64,000 bases of DNA from Shewanella sp. SNU WT4 (lineage in GTDB: Bacteria > Pseudomonadota > Gammaproteobacteria > Enterobacterales > Shewanellaceae): contig NZ_CP041151.1 in NCBI RefSeq assembly GCF_006494715.1, positions 434,001-498,000 on the forward strand, given 5' to 3'. The translations under genes were made by a program, and so were the position numbers. Shown piece by piece: positions 57,214 to 64,000 of the stretch (within the stretch, counting starts at the first letter, position 1; each line of letters starts with the position of its first letter). The notes beneath the pieces were generated by a model. The model made no database searches. It saw only the letters and a program-made list of their open reading frames with translations, and was not told where the DNA came from.

Positions 57214-58383
57214 ATGGAGAGTTCCACCGTCAAGGATGAGCTGCAGAGGGTACCCGTTGCTAAATTAGCCGTAGGTATGTTTGTAGCTGCCATTGATGAT
57301 TCTGGCAAAGTCACTATCGCCAATGCGGGGCAAATTCAAGATAGAACTGCCATCGCTAAAATCATTAAAAGTGGCATCAAGTTTGTGTGGATAGACCCTA
57401 GTAAATCGGCGCCAGGATCAATTGTTCAAGCTAAATCTAAAACCTCAACCACCAGTGGCGGCAATCGCGACGTACGCCAAACCAATGCCAAAAAATTATT
57501 AGGTGAAGCCAAGGGCCTCATCAAAAAAGTATTGGGTGAAATTTATGAAGGCAAGGCGATAGAAGTTGAGCCATTTGAAGCCTTAGCAGAGAACATGATT
57601 GAGTCGGTAATGCTGGATGTTGATGCCTTTAAATGTATCTCGGCGCTGCGCACTAAAGATGCTTATCTGTTAGAGCATTCAGTCAATGTCGCCTTCTTAC
57701 TGGTGACTTTTGGGCGCCACCTCAAGCTTGATAAGCAACTTCTTAAAGATATGGCTATCGGCGGCATACTCCATGATGTCGGCAAAATTCGTGTTGATAA
57801 CAAGGTATTGCATAAGCCTGGTAAGCTTACGCCTGAAGAATTTGAGCACATGAAGCTGCACCAAGTGTATGCCTTAGAAGAAATGAAAGCCGCTAAGGGC
57901 TTATCGCAAGTCTCCAAAGATGTGTGTTTGATGCACCATGAAAAGCTCGATGGTAAGGGGTATCCTAGGGGGTTAAACGCTGATCAAATTCCGCTTCACG
58001 GGCGCATGAGTTGTATTTGTGACATTTTCGATGCTCTGACTGCTACTCGATGCTACAAGCAGGCAATGAGCCCAGCCTCGGCCTTTAAAATCTTATTGAG
58101 TCTGACGCCGTTTCATTTAGATCAACAGCTAGTTTATGAATTTATTCGCTGTGTCGGCGTTTATCCCGTGGGTTCACTGGTCGAGTTGTCCGATGGTCGC
58201 GTAGGCATAGTGTGGGATGCTAAAGAGCGCGACGCCCTGCACCCTATCGTTAAATGCTTTTATTCACTTAAGCATCAGCGCTACACCGACATAGAATATC
58301 TGGATTTGAATAAATCTGAGTTAGGCATAGAGCGCGGCGTATCGCCAAGTAGTTTAAGTGTTGATCCCGCTCCTTTCTATTAA
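57214..58383 (+). CDS. HD-GYP-domain c-di-GMP phosphodiesterase
   Basis: 389 aa from the ATG at 57214 (GGAG about 10 bases upstream; the frame is open to a TTG at 57097). N-terminal DUF3391-like domain (about 1-130, VAKLAVGMFVAAID), then the HD-GYP domain with the HD metal site LHDVGKIRVDNKV and GYP motif HHEKLDGKGYPRGL. Hydrolyses cyclic-di-GMP to GMP or pGpG; usually favours motile over biofilm life. No receiver or membrane part. It converges on the yicC region and is followed by the split terminator at 58505-59963. Confidence 0.9.
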   Translation: MESSTVKDELQRVPVAKLAVGMFVAAIDDSGKVTIANAGQIQDRTAIAKIIKSGIKFVWIDPSKSAPGSIVQAKSKTSTTSGGNRDVRQTNAKKLLGEAKGLIKKVLGEIYEGKAIEVEPFEALAENMIESVMLDVDAFKCISALRTKDAYLLEHSVNVAFLLVTFGRHLKLDKQLLKDMAIGGILHDVGKIRVDNKVLHKPGKLTPEEFEHMKLHQVYALEEMKAAKGLSQVSKDVCLMHHEKLDGKGYPRGLNADQIPLHGRMSCICDIFDALTATRCYKQAMSPASAFKILLSLTPFHLDQQLVYEFIRCVGVYPVGSLVELSDGRVGIVWDAKERDALHPIVKCFYSLKHQRYTDIEYLDLNKSELGIERGVSPSSLSVDPAPFY

Positions 58384-58515
58384 GCCGTAGTTAGGTCATG
58401 CGCCAGTCAAAAGACTCGCCTATTTAGTTTAGTCAGCCTTGATATACCCTCTACATACGCAATTTAGCTAGGCTAGCTAGAAACAAAAATGCGCGTTTAT
58501 AAACGCAAAACACCC

Positions 58516-58525
58516 AGCAATGGCT
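58516..58525. repeat. Target-site duplication, left copy
   Basis: AGCAATGGCT, identical to 59942-59951 on the other side of the element. The sequence is the loop and stem top of the terminator. Confidence 0.9.
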
Positions 58526-58526
58526 T

Positions 58527-58559
58527 AATGCCACTCGCTTAAGAGCGAGTGGCATTTTT
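58527..58559 (+). terminator. Inward-facing terminator at the left IS end
   Basis: 13-bp stem (AATGCCACTCGCT and inverse) with loop TAAG, one arm being the terminal repeat; followed by TTTTT on the plus strand. It would stop transcripts entering from the HD-GYP gene, antisense to the transposase. Confidence 0.75.
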
Positions 58560-59859
58560 ACTTGGATATTTCACTGTTTTCTTTAGCACCACACGCGGGT
58601 AGCTGGGCCGATTCCTCTTTGGGGGTAAAATCAACCTTTTGCCATTTTCCCTCAGTCGTTTTAAGTGCTGTGGGATCGCTCCCGGACTCCCTCTGTCGCT
58701 CCAACCAAACTCATCCTGTATTAAAAACAGGGCATTAATGAAACTTATCCTCTGTGGCTCAACTTTATGCTGCACTGCCATTGCGGCCATCTCTAGCCGA
58801 ACAATATTGTAGGTCGTTAAGATCCCCCATAATTCTTGATACACCCCATCCTTCTTCTTACTGCGCAGGACAGGTTTATTTTCCAGTTGATATTGCTTTA
58901 GCTCACTATAACCCCTCTCTATCTCCCATCGCTGCCAATACACCTTGAGTAAATCGTTCACTGGATAGATGTTGGGGCATAGGCAGGACGTGATAAACCC
59001 TTTGATATCACCTTTGGGTGACGGAATAAGAATAAGGCGGGCTTGCCAGCTCTCCCCCAGATAAGGCGCTTACTGTTTAGCTTGGGGTGATACCGGCATC
59101 TCAACCAGATGGTCATACTCTGAGAATGACTCGATAATTTGATAGCGGGTCTTAGACTTTATCGGGGTTAACCAATGGGTGTTTGCACCGCTTTCTTGCC
59201 AGCTGATGAGCAATTCGGCAGACATAAACCCACGGTCAAACAACGTGAGCGAATTCTCGGGAGCTGAGCCAACCAATTGCTGTGCATAGTGAATTTCACT
59301 GTGGGTAACAGGCCCGAAAGCCGCATCAGAAAGTAAGTGGCTACGAGTAGACATTAAGGTGACCGCCAGCACAGAGGGAAAAGAAGCCGTGCTTTGTGCA
59401 AAGCCAAAGTGATGGTTTTCTTCAGTGTTATGCGTCTTAAAATACGTCCCATCAACACTGAGCAATTTCAATCCCGCTATCTCATCAAATTCGCACTGTG
59501 TTTCCCACTGTGCAGCGGTTGTTTTGAACAGATAACGCATGGGCTCTGAACCCAACTTTTCTTTGGCTTTGATGATACTACTGGTCGCCAGTGGCGGGAG
59601 CTCCCCCTTGGAGTCGGGAAATGCCAGTGAGAGCGTATCACAGACTTGCTGAATCGAGCGGTTACGCATCAAACCAATGCCTAGAACCAACCAAACAGCT
59701 TGCTCTGCAGGGAAACGGCGGGTTCGAAGCGAGGCCCTGCCAGTTTGTTGCACAGCCTCAGCTACCCAATCCATGGGAACATGTTTGGGCGAATACATCA
59801 ATATCTTGCGCTTGGCAAAATTCAGCGGTAACGAGTAGCTCTTTAGAAAATTCAGACAT
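58539..59859 (-). pseudogene. IS4-family transposase, broken by a frameshift and a stop codon
   Basis: The ATG at 59859 begins a frame MSEFSKELLVTAEF...DVFAQ; about 70 bp in, one extra A in a CCCAAACAT run (59781-59790) shifts it, and the rest reads HVPMDWVAEAVQQTGRASL... in the next frame. An in-frame TAA (59070-59072) interrupts the catalytic domain between QAKQ and APYLGESW. Catalytic DDE residues can still be seen: Asp in LLSVDGTYF, Asp in LTLFDRGFMS, Glu in WEIERGYSELK. The C-terminus ends at 58539. Two lesions make it inactive. Confidence 0.9.
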
Positions 59860-59894
59860 AAAAAAATCAGCTGCAACTTAGGTTGCGGCTGATT
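59860..59894 (-). terminator. Terminator-like hairpin directly before the transposase ATG
   Basis: 13-bp stem (AATCAGCTGCAAC / GTTGCGGCTGATT on the plus strand, one G-T pair) with a 4-base loop; on the minus strand a 7-T run runs straight into the ATG at 59859. Like 13221-13254. It stops transcripts coming from yicC. Confidence 0.75.
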
Positions 59895-59941
59895 ATGGAG
59901 CCCTTGAAAGATCGTTCAACTACTTAAAACGATCGGCATTA

Positions 59942-59951
59942 AGCAATGGCT
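59942..59951. repeat. Target-site duplication, right copy
   Basis: AGCAATGGCT, identical to 58516-58525. Proves insertion by a cut-and-paste IS with a 10-bp staggered cut. Confidence 0.9.
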
Positions 59952-59993
59952 GGGTGTTTTTAGTTGCGGAGCTTAGCTTAAACTCGTGGTAGG

Positions 59994-60857
59994 TTATTCC
60001 ACGTTCTGGATCTGCTCGCGCATTTGCTCAATCAGCACTTTAAGCTCAACGGCGGCTGAGGTGATTTCTGAGCTGATAGATTTAGAGGCTAAGGTGTTTG
60101 ATTCGCGGTTAAATTCTTGCATCATAAAATCTAAACGGCGACCTTCGCTGCCGCCTTTCTTAAGGATGCGGCGCGCTTCAGTCACATGAGCTTCGAGTCT
60201 ATCCATCTCTTCAGCAACGTCTTGCTTTTGTGCCAGTAACACCATTTCTTGCTCGATACGGGCTGAGTCTAGCTCGCCTTTAATTTCGGCTAAACGGTTG
60301 GTGAGTTTGTCACGCTGATATTGCATTACTTGTGGCATGTGCGCGCGCACTATGGCCACTTGTTCGCTTACGCCATCAAGGCGGGCTTGCAGCATATCGT
60401 TGATAGCGGCGCCTTCGCGGCCACGAGCTTCAATAAATTGATCGATAGCAGCATCAAAGGCAGCCATTAAATCGGCGCCAATTGCATCCATATCACGCTC
60501 AGCGCTAGAAAGTACGCCCGGCCAGCGTAAGATGTCAGTCAGGTTCACGTCACCTTGACCCGCTTCTTGCTTTAACCACTGCGCCGCGCCCAGCAATTGC
60601 TTGGCTAAGGCTTGATTGAGTTGTAATTCATTGTTGGTATTCTCGGCCAACTCATAACGCAAGTTCACTTCGATTTTGCCGCGATTCAGGCGTTTACGAA
60701 GGCGATCGCGTAAGGCAGGTTCAAAGCTGCGAAACTGCTCTGGTAAACGCAGGTAAGTTTCTAAATAGCGTTGATTGACTGAGCGGATTTCCCATGAGGC
60801 AGTGCCCCAGTCGGCTTTGTGTTCGATACGGGCGTAGGCTGTCATGCTTTGGATCAT
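59994..60857 (-). CDS. yicC: YicC-family endoribonuclease
   Basis: 287 aa. The N-terminus MIQSMTAYARIEHKADWG and SVNQRYLETYLRLPEQ, long helical middle and the C-terminal GRRLDFMMQEFNRESNTLASKS are those of YicC/YloC, a family shown to degrade certain small RNAs, including RyhB in E. coli. Full length. It is divergent from rph, as in E. coli, and its terminator region at 59.9 kb has been invaded by the IS4-type element. Confidence 0.93.
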   Translation of the reverse strand: MIQSMTAYARIEHKADWGTASWEIRSVNQRYLETYLRLPEQFRSFEPALRDRLRKRLNRGKIEVNLRYELAENTNNELQLNQALAKQLLGAAQWLKQEAGQGDVNLTDILRWPGVLSSAERDMDAIGADLMAAFDAAIDQFIEARGREGAAINDMLQARLDGVSEQVAIVRAHMPQVMQYQRDKLTNRLAEIKGELDSARIEQEMVLLAQKQDVAEEMDRLEAHVTEARRILKKGGSEGRRLDFMMQEFNRESNTLASKSISSEITSAAVELKVLIEQMREQIQNVE

Positions 60858-61030
60858 GCGAAGTTTCCAGATGGCGTCGAAAGTAAATGCAGATTATAGC
60901 CTTGGGTCGACTCTGGGGGAACCTTTAACGGCCTAGGCCACGATTTGGCCATGCAAATCATGGCATATATGTGGAAAGTCCTTATAATATGCCCCCAGAT
61001 TTAATCAAATTATTAAGCACAGGAATTCTC

Positions 61031-61744
61031 ATGCGTCCAGGCAAGCGTACCCCAGCACAAACCCGTCCGATCACCATTACCCGTAACTTTACTGCTCATG
61101 CTGAAGGTTCAGTGTTAGTGGAGTTTGGTGAAACTAAAGTGCTGTGTACTGCCAGCTTCACTGAAGGGGTTCCGCGCTTCTTAAAAGGCCAAGGCCAAGG
61201 CTGGGTAACCGCTGAATACGGCATGCTGCCGCGTTCAACTCACAGCCGCATGGACCGCGAAGCTGCCCGTGGTAAGCAATCTGGTCGTACTCAAGAAATC
61301 CAACGCTTAATTGGCCGCGCCCTGCGCGCCGCGGTGGATATGAAATTACTGGGCGAAAACACCATAGTGATTGACTGTGATGTGATTCAAGCCGACGGTG
61401 GTACTCGTACCGCGGCTATTACTGGTGCCTGTGTGGCCTTAGTGGATGCCTTAAATTGGGCGCGCGCGAAGGGCGTATTAAAAGCTAACCCATTAAAATT
61501 CTTAATTGCCGCCGTCAGTGTTGGTATTTTTGATGGTGAAGCGATTTGCGATTTGGAATACATCGAAGACAGCGCTGCTGAAACCGACATGAACGTAGTA
61601 ATGACCGAAACCGGCAAGCTTATCGAAATTCAAGGCACGGCAGAAGGTGAGCCGTTTAGCCATGAAGAGTTATTAGAAATGCTGGAGCTGGCCAAGCACG
61701 GTATTCGTGAAATTGTCGATGTTCAGAAAGCCGCATTGAATTGA
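61031..61744 (+). CDS. rph: Ribonuclease PH, Rph
   Basis: Phosphorolytic 3' exonuclease that trims tRNA precursors. 237 aa from the ATG at 61031 with AGGA upstream. It begins [20 protein letters not shown] and includes the substrate loops [14 protein letters not shown] and [19 protein letters not shown]...[19 protein letters not shown]. Full length. Divergent from yicC. A terminator after it separates it from pyrE, unlike the E. coli rph-pyrE operon with its attenuator. Confidence 0.95.
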   Translation: MRPGKRTPAQTRPITITRNFTAHAEGSVLVEFGETKVLCTASFTEGVPRFLKGQGQGWVTAEYGMLPRSTHSRMDREAARGKQSGRTQEIQRLIGRALRAAVDMKLLGENTIVIDCDVIQADGGTRTAAITGACVALVDALNWARAKGVLKANPLKFLIAAVSVGIFDGEAICDLEYIEDSAAETDMNVVMTETGKLIEIQGTAEGEPFSHEELLEMLELAKHGIREIVDVQKAALN

Positions 61745-61753
61745 TATGAATTA

Positions 61754-61778
61754 GGGACCCGTTGAGGGTCCTTTTTTT
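61754..61778 (+). terminator. Terminator after rph
   Basis: Stem GGACCC / GGGTCC with a GTTGA loop and TTTTTTT, 10 bp after the rph stop. It may act as an attenuator for pyrE, as in E. coli, or just separate the transcripts. Confidence 0.8.
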
Positions 61779-61881
61779 AAAGCAAAAAGTTAGCCTGTGT
61801 ACCACGCATAATAAAAATAAGATAAAAAATAAGATCATAAACAACAAAAAACAGATACCCAAAGTAACGTGAGGATTACGA

Positions 61882-62523
61882 GTGAAAGCTTATCAGCGAG
61901 AGTTTATTGAATTTGCCCTTGAGCGTCAGGTGTTGAAATTTGGTGAGTTTACCTTAAAGTCAGGTCGCCACAGCCCGTACTTCTTTAATGCCGGTTTATT
62001 TAATACTGGCCGTGATTTAGCCCGTCTTGGTCGCTTTTATGCCGCCGCCTTAATGGATGCGGGCATTGATTATGATTTGCTGTTTGGCCCAGCCTATAAA
62101 GGCATTCCAATCGCAACCACTACCGCTGTGGCGTTAGCTGAGCATCACGATGTTGATATGCCTTACTGCTTTAACCGTAAAGAGAAGAAAGATCACGGTG
62201 AAGGCGGTTCATTAGTGGGCAGCGAGTTAACCGGTAAAGTGATGCTGGTGGATGATGTGATCACCGCTGGTACTGCCATTCGCGAGTCGATGGATATTAT
62301 TCAAGCTCATAACGCGAGTTTAGCTGGCGTGCTGATTGCGCTTGATAGACAAGAGAAAGGCAAGGGCGAGTTATCGGCCATACAAGAAGTCGAGCGTGAT
62401 TATGGCTGCGCCGTGATTGCGATTATTACCTTGGCTGACTTGATAGGTTATTTGTCTGAAAAGCCAGGCATGGAAACTGAGCTTGCAGCGGTAAGTGAGT
62501 ATCGACAGCAATACGGTATTTAA
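61882..62523 (+). CDS. pyrE: Orotate phosphoribosyltransferase, PyrE
   Basis: Makes orotidine 5'-phosphate from orotate and PRPP in pyrimidine synthesis. 213 aa from a GTG start with GAGG upstream. PRPP loop [16 protein letters not shown]; other marks are [15 protein letters not shown] and [12 protein letters not shown]. It follows rph by 137 bp that include the rph terminator and an AT-rich stretch with a possible promoter. Neighbouring folE and slmA complete the usual arrangement. Confidence 0.96.
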   Translation: MKAYQREFIEFALERQVLKFGEFTLKSGRHSPYFFNAGLFNTGRDLARLGRFYAAALMDAGIDYDLLFGPAYKGIPIATTTAVALAEHHDVDMPYCFNRKEKKDHGEGGSLVGSELTGKVMLVDDVITAGTAIRESMDIIQAHNASLAGVLIALDRQEKGKGELSAIQEVERDYGCAVIAIITLADLIGYLSEKPGMETELAAVSEYRQQYGI

Positions 62524-62629
62524 TGCGATAGCAAAAACTGCCCCGAAACGACGTCGCTGCGGGACAAAATTATGAGTCCGCAGCGCCGCATAAGCCTTTA
62601 AGCCGGGTCGGTTGCGTCAACTAAAAACT

Positions 62630-62664
62630 AAAAAGCCTAAGATGTGATGTCTTAGGCTTTTTTA
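62630..62664 (+). terminator. Terminator between pyrE and folE
   Basis: Stem AAAAGCCTAAGA / TCTTAGGCTTTT with a 7-base loop, T-run TTTTTT on the plus strand and A-run on the other side. Serves pyrE and probably folE, which converge. Confidence 0.85.
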
Positions 62665-62718
62665 CGCGCCGCGCATAGTTCAGCATGTTGTGCCTGCTGA
62701 CTGGCATTATGCATAGGC

Positions 62719-63363
62719 TTAGGGGTGCAAAAACTCGGCGCGGGTGGCAGGGTTAGTTTTAAAAATTCCGCCTAAAGCCGTGGTAGTGGTGGAGCTGGTG
62801 GAGTCCATCACGCCGCGAGATTTAACGCAGTAATGCACGGCATCCATTTTTACTGCGACATCTTGTGTTTCAAGCAAGGTTTGCAGTGCCACTAAAACTT
62901 GCTGAGTTAAGCGCTCTTGCACTTGTGGCCGCTGGGCAAAAAAGCGCACTATGCGATTAATTTTCGATAGCCCTATGATGTTGTTACGCGGCAAATAAGC
63001 CACAGTCGCCACGCCATCTATGGTGACTAAATGATGCTCACAAGTGCTAGTCATGCTGATATCTTGCACGCGCACCATTTCATCAAACTGCATTTTGTTT
63101 TCGATGACAGTGATTTTTGGAAAGTTGGCATAATCTAGGCCAGAGAAAATCTCATCGACATACATCTTGGCAATGCGTCTTGGGGTGTCAGCTAGGCTGT
63201 CATCGCTTAAATCTAGCGACATTAATTCGAGGATTGAGCGCATGTGCTGTTCAATCTTATCTTTGCGAACGTCAGCAGACAGAACTGAGGGCAGCATCGG
63301 GGTTTCTAACCCACGTTCTAACAATGCCGTTTGCACTTTGCGTGCTGCGTCTGAGAGTGCCAT
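62719..63363 (-). CDS. folE: GTP cyclohydrolase I, FolE
   Basis: Converts GTP to dihydroneopterin triphosphate, the first step of folate synthesis. 214 aa. The zinc ligands are in [13 protein letters not shown] (Cys and His) and [11 protein letters not shown] (Cys); [22 protein letters not shown] is the conserved substrate/quaternary region. Full length. Transcribed toward the pyrE terminator. Confidence 0.95.
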   Translation of the reverse strand: MALSDAARKVQTALLERGLETPMLPSVLSADVRKDKIEQHMRSILELMSLDLSDDSLADTPRRIAKMYVDEIFSGLDYANFPKITVIENKMQFDEMVRVQDISMTSTCEHHLVTIDGVATVAYLPRNNIIGLSKINRIVRFFAQRPQVQERLTQQVLVALQTLLETQDVAVKMDAVHYCVKSRGVMDSTSSTTTTALGGIFKTNPATRAEFLHP

Positions 63364-63596
63364 GTTTCCTCCAACATCAATTGCGAACCCATCTCGACTA
63401 CACTCATTTATTCAGTGGTAGCGAGCGACTTGGGCTGGTGAGAATACCTTGAAATGCCGTCAATTCATACTCTTTGGCGGATAAAAAAACCGATTAACTT
63501 AGTCGGGTATTCGCTATTCTAGGTGCCGCCGCCGAGTTAGGGCTGTCGCTTAACTTGGTTATCTAGGGGCTAGGTTGGCTTAGGGAGAGTCACTTG

Positions 63597-63628
63597 AAAA
63601 AAAAGCGGGTATCCATACTGGACCCGCC
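63597..63628 (-). terminator. Terminator after slmA
   Basis: Stem GCGGGT / ACCCGC with inner TCCA/TGGA pairs; minus-strand T-run of eight. It lies about 25 bp after the slmA stop. Confidence 0.8.
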
Positions 63629-63650
63629 TTATCAATAGTGCGTTATGCGC

Positions 63651-64000
63651 TTAGCTTTGCAGCAATTGCTGCTGAATGAAAATCCACTGTTCATCAAAGT
63701 GATGGGTAGGTTTTAATTTAAATTCACTACGCACAAACTGGGCAATTCTGCCGTCAGCAAAGGCCAGTAATAAATTGGCTAAAATGGCCTCATCTAAATT
63801 AAAGCCTTGGCCCTCGCGCAAAGTTTTTTCCCGCAGAATTTGCTTTAACTGGGTTTCAATCTTGGCAAATAAGTTACTTACGCGGCTGCGAAGGCGTTCA
63901 TGTTCACCTAACAGTGCATCGCCATTGAGCAGGCGCGAAATGCCAGGATTACGTTCAGCAAAAATGAGCAACAGTTGTAGGGTCTGTTGGCAGCGGCGCA
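63651..64000 (-). CDS. slmA: Nucleoid occlusion factor SlmA, 3' part (cut by window edge)
   Basis: The C-terminal ~116 residues of SlmA. The frame runs past the window edge; visible sequence includes [34 protein letters not shown] and the end [15 protein letters not shown]. SlmA is a TetR-family DNA-binding protein that stops FtsZ rings from forming over the chromosome. The N-terminal helix-turn-helix lies outside. It neighbours folE, pyrE and rph; in E. coli slmA also lies beside pyrE. Confidence 0.9.
   Translation of the reverse strand, partial: RRCQQTLQLLLIFAERNPGISRLLNGDALLGEHERLRSRVSNLFAKIETQLKQILREKTLREGQGFNLDEAILANLLLAFADGRIAQFVRSEFKLKPTHHFDEQWIFIQQQLLQS

Larger units (their letters stand above)
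58526..59941 (-). mobile_element. IS4-family insertion sequence (1,416 bp, inactive)
   Basis: Terminal repeats TAATGCCACTCGCTTAAG (58526-58543) and, inverted, TAATGCCGATCGTTTTAAG (59923-59941), flanked by perfect 10-bp duplications. One transposase gene on the minus strand, broken twice. A hairpin with T-run precedes the transposase ATG (59860-59894) and another forms the 58.53-kb end with a T-run pointing inward (58527-58559). Same design as the 442-bp remnant at 13171-13612, with a distinct sequence. Confidence 0.93.
58505..59963. terminator. HD-GYP/yicC bidirectional terminator, split by an IS4-family element
   Basis: Left part AAAACACCCAGC-AATGGCT (58507-58525) and right part (copy) AGCAATGGCTGGGTGTTTT (59942-59960). 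With the element and one target copy removed they rebuild a terminator: 12-bp stem AAAACACCCAGC / GCTGGGTGTTTT around AATG. It lies between the convergent HD-GYP and yicC genes. Confidence 0.85.

Noticed and set aside
59070..59072. Programmed stop readthrough or frameshift in the IS4 transposase
   Set aside because: IS4-family transposases are normally single-frame; no slippery heptamer is evident at the shift and two separate lesions are more simply decay.

Overview
The window reads as a chromosomal segment of a gamma-proteobacterium of the genus Shewanella. This rests on gene order and on protein sequences that look like the Shewanella versions: hutI/hutC-hutU-hutH; hemN-DUF2489-yihI; cytochrome c4/engB/Spot 42/polA; glpG-glpE-tdh-kbl; waaA-kdkA-sugar transferases-coaD; a mobB-moeA fusion; and folE, slmA, pyrE, rph, yicC. 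No database search was possible, so the genus is inferred from family knowledge.

Layout. 1-7 kb: mtnC, a BLUF blue-light sensor and the histidine-utilisation genes. hutI diverges from hutC-hutU-hutH, with a perfect HutC-type operator between them. 7-13 kb: a DUF3157 protein, a VOC protein, a YbdG-type mechanosensitive channel, a membrane PAS sensor, PldB and adenosine deaminase. 13.2-13.6 kb: a 442-bp deleted IS4-family element inside the add/hemN terminator. 13.7-17 kb: hemN, DUF2489, yihI and a methyltransferase. 17-17.8 kb: an unexplained stretch. 17.8-27.5 kb: cytochrome c4, engB, Spot 42 RNA, polA, an origin-like intergenic region, glpG-glpE, tdh-kbl and a TetR regulator.

27.5-43.2 kb is an LPS/surface-sugar island between waaA and coaD. 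It holds kdkA, glycosyltransferases of several families (GT9, GT25, GT4, GT2, WavE), a TagB-like CDP-glycerol glycerophosphotransferase-family protein and a tight four-gene cassette (HAD, nucleotidyltransferase-kinase fusion, nucleotidyltransferase, WavE). An outer-membrane Wzi-family gene follows coaD. Several of these genes are markedly AT-rich, as expected of exchanged surface-antigen DNA.

43-54 kb: mutM; molybdenum-cofactor genes (moaA, mobB-moeA, mobA) followed upstream by a TupABC-type oxyanion transporter; and a divergent NtrC-type regulator/histidine kinase pair. The tup promoter carries a well-spaced sigma-54 site, so regulator, transporter and cofactor genes look like one circuit. 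54.2-54.5 kb: an intergenic region with a 35-bp palindromic Fur box and intrinsic terminators facing outward on both sides, suggesting one or two iron-regulated small RNAs (RyhB candidate). 54.6-58.4 kb: yhhQ behind a preQ1-I riboswitch, menF and an HD-GYP phosphodiesterase. 58.5-59.9 kb: a complete-length but dead IS4-family element, again inside a terminator. 60-64 kb: yicC, rph, pyrE, folE and the 3' part of slmA.

The most notable observations are: two related IS4 elements each inserted at the centre of a convergent-gene terminator and themselves insulated by hairpins; the Fur-palindrome small-RNA locus; the sigma-54/tup circuit; the preQ1 switch; and the WavE/kinase/nucleotidyltransferase cassette.
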